Assembly (NCBI RefSeq): GCF_020075545.1
Contig: NZ_JAIQZK010000006.1
Location: 62,001 to 126,000, forward strand
DNA from: Nocardioides sp. TRM66260-LWL
Lineage (GTDB): Bacteria > Actinomycetota > Actinomycetes > Propionibacteriales > Nocardioidaceae
Direction of reading: 5' to 3'
Length of the DNA: 64,000 nucleotides
Position 1 is the first letter of the stretch; the number at the start of each line of letters is the position of its first letter. Positions 63,095-64,000 of this stretch are shown here, piece by piece. The notes under the pieces are model-generated. The model had not been told where the DNA came from. It saw nothing but the letters and a program-made list of their open reading frames with translations, and ran no database searches. The position numbers were made by a program, and so were the translations under genes.

Positions 63095-64000
63095 TCACCC
63101 GAGGGGGCACGACCGCCCCTGCCGCCAGTAGCCCATGAAGGCGACGTCGCGGCGCGGCATGCCGTGCTCGCGCACCAGGGTGCGACGCAGCCCCGTGACG
63201 ACGCCCGCCTCGCCCGCGATCCAGGCGTAGCGGTCGACGAGGGCCGGGTGGGTCGGCGTCGCCCCCGCCGCGGGCGCCGCGACGAGCGGCTCGCCGGAGG
63301 CGGAGTGGGCGGCGGTCTCCCACAGGTCGGGGTCGATCTCGAGCCCGTCCGTGGTGCGCGGCGCGTCGAGCCCGAGCAGCGCGAGGACGGCGGCCGCGAG
63401 CGCCGTGCCCCGCTCGCCGCGCTCGCGGGCCAGCCACACGACCTCGACGCCGTCCGGGGCCGGGGTCAGCGGGGCGAGGGCCTCGACGTCGGCGCGCGTG
63501 GGCAGCTCGACGACGGCGTGGCCGCGGGCGTCGGCGGGCAGGTCGCGCAGGATGCCGGCGATCGCCGGCTGCGCGGTCTCGTCGCCGACGAGCAGGACCG
63601 GCGCGTCCGGGCCGGGCGGGCGCGGCGGGAGGAACTCGATCCCGCCGAAGGCATGGCCGCGCCGCGGCGCGATCAGGCCGACGCGGTCGCCCGGACGGGC
63701 CGCCAGCGCCCAGCGGCAGCCGGGGCCCTGGGGCGTCCCGGGGGCGTCCTCGTGCACCACGACGTCGACGACCAGCCGCCGCACGTCGTCCCGCTCGAGC
63801 ACGTCGCGCACGGTGTAGGTGCGCATCGCCCCGCGCTCGGCGGCCGGCAGGGCGCGCCAGGCGGCGTGCCAGTCGTCGGGCAGCAGGGCGACCGGCCGCG
63901 GCGCGGTGTCGCCGACGGGCAGGACGAGCTTGATCCGCTGGTCGAGCCAGGGCCCGTCGACGCCGAGGCCGTGCGGCCCGTCGAGGTCGGGCCCGACGAG
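63095..64000 (-). CDS. Siderophore-interacting protein (FAD-dependent ferric reductase), N-terminus outside window
   Basis: 302 codons visible, open at base 64000. Cytoplasmic reductase that releases iron from ferric siderophores. FAD domain: IKLVLPV near the cut end and RTYTVRDVL (flavin-contact Arg-x-Tyr-Thr-x-Arg). Then ARPGDRVGLIAPRRG, LLVGDETAQPAIAGIL (NAD(P)H region), YAWIAGEAGVVTGLRRTLV and DVAFMGYWRQGR, the family's C-terminal signature. The true start lies beyond the window. ATG 63826 is internal. Confidence 0.9.
   Translation of the reverse strand, partial: LVGPDLDGPHGLGVDGPWLDQRIKLVLPVGDTAPRPVALLPDDWHAAWRALPAAERGAMRTYTVRDVLERDDVRRLVVDVVVHEDAPGTPQGPGCRWALAARPGDRVGLIAPRRGHAFGGIEFLPPRPPGPDAPVLLVGDETAQPAIAGILRDLPADARGHAVVELPTRADVEALAPLTPAPDGVEVVWLARERGERGTALAAAVLALLGLDAPRTTDGLEIDPDLWETAAHSASGEPLVAAPAAGATPTHPALVDRYAWIAGEAGVVTGLRRTLVREHGMPRRDVAFMGYWRQGRSCPLG

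Overview
The window is 64 kb of very GC-rich DNA with strong G/C bias at third codon positions. Gene content includes BkdABC-type, Rv0338c-type, DesA3/Rv3230c-type and AccD3-type proteins, a DUF6318/PKD pair, an actinobacterial DapC-like aminotransferase and many start codons preceded by TANNNT at leaderless distance. This points to a high-GC actinobacterium, most likely Nocardioidaceae (Propionibacteriales). The family assignment is inference from remembered relatives, not a search. I see no tRNA, rRNA, CRISPR array, transposase or prophage gene, so this looks like ordinary chromosome with a few accessory patches.

Layout. 1-3.9 kb: a truncated secreted M14 carboxypeptidase and a tandem pair of secreted septum-formation-like proteins with duplicated spacers. 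3.9-7.3 kb: a SPOUT RNA methyltransferase divergent from a DedA protein, a second DedA protein, and a DapC-like aminotransferase. 7.3-11.7 kb: a minus-strand polysaccharide-type operon (membrane protein, WecB epimerase, lipoprotein, and a glycosyltransferase fused in frame to orotate phosphoribosyltransferase). 11.8-20.7 kb: two giant secreted proteins, an LTD/ExeM-like nuclease plus 5'-nucleotidase and an LTD/beta-propeller protein, ending in the same triple cysteine/TQWW module. 20.8-25.6 kb: a proline-rich membrane protein, then a fatty-acid desaturase with its ferredoxin reductase, divergent from a PucR regulator. 25.7-30.2 kb: two SGNH-hydrolase lipoproteins, an amidohydrolase and a small exported protein.

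30.3-38.6 kb: a Ser/Thr kinase divergent from an ECF sigma factor and an M1 peptidase, followed by an Asp23/AmaP-type envelope-stress cluster (seven minus-strand genes) divergent from a second ECF sigma factor with its own Asp23-like partner. 38.6-42.0 kb: an epimerase, an AccD3-like carboxyltransferase and a 3-alpha-hydroxysteroid-dehydrogenase-like SDR behind a KstR-like operator. 42.1-45.7 kb: a branched-chain 2-oxoacid dehydrogenase operon (E1alpha, E1beta, E2). 45.9-50.3 kb: SRPBCC, nitroreductase, DUF1992, two CoA-ester lyases and Dtd. 50.3-54.5 kb: a DUF6318/PKD pair, a small exported protein, an MFS transporter and an epimerase. 54.7-64 kb: a large Fe-S reductase with eight GSLF repeats, a CocE-like hydrolase, an aquaporin with an unusual hairpin-rich upstream region, a sodium:solute symporter with a small membrane partner, and a siderophore-interacting flavoprotein cut by the window end.

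The most interesting signals are the glycosyltransferase-PyrE fusion, the GSLFD repeat tail, the shared C-terminal module of the two giant exoproteins, the KstR-like box on the SDR promoter, the Asp23/sigma cluster with a headless J-domain protein, and the multi-hairpin region upstream of the aquaporin. No wholly novel multi-gene system can be demonstrated from sequence alone.
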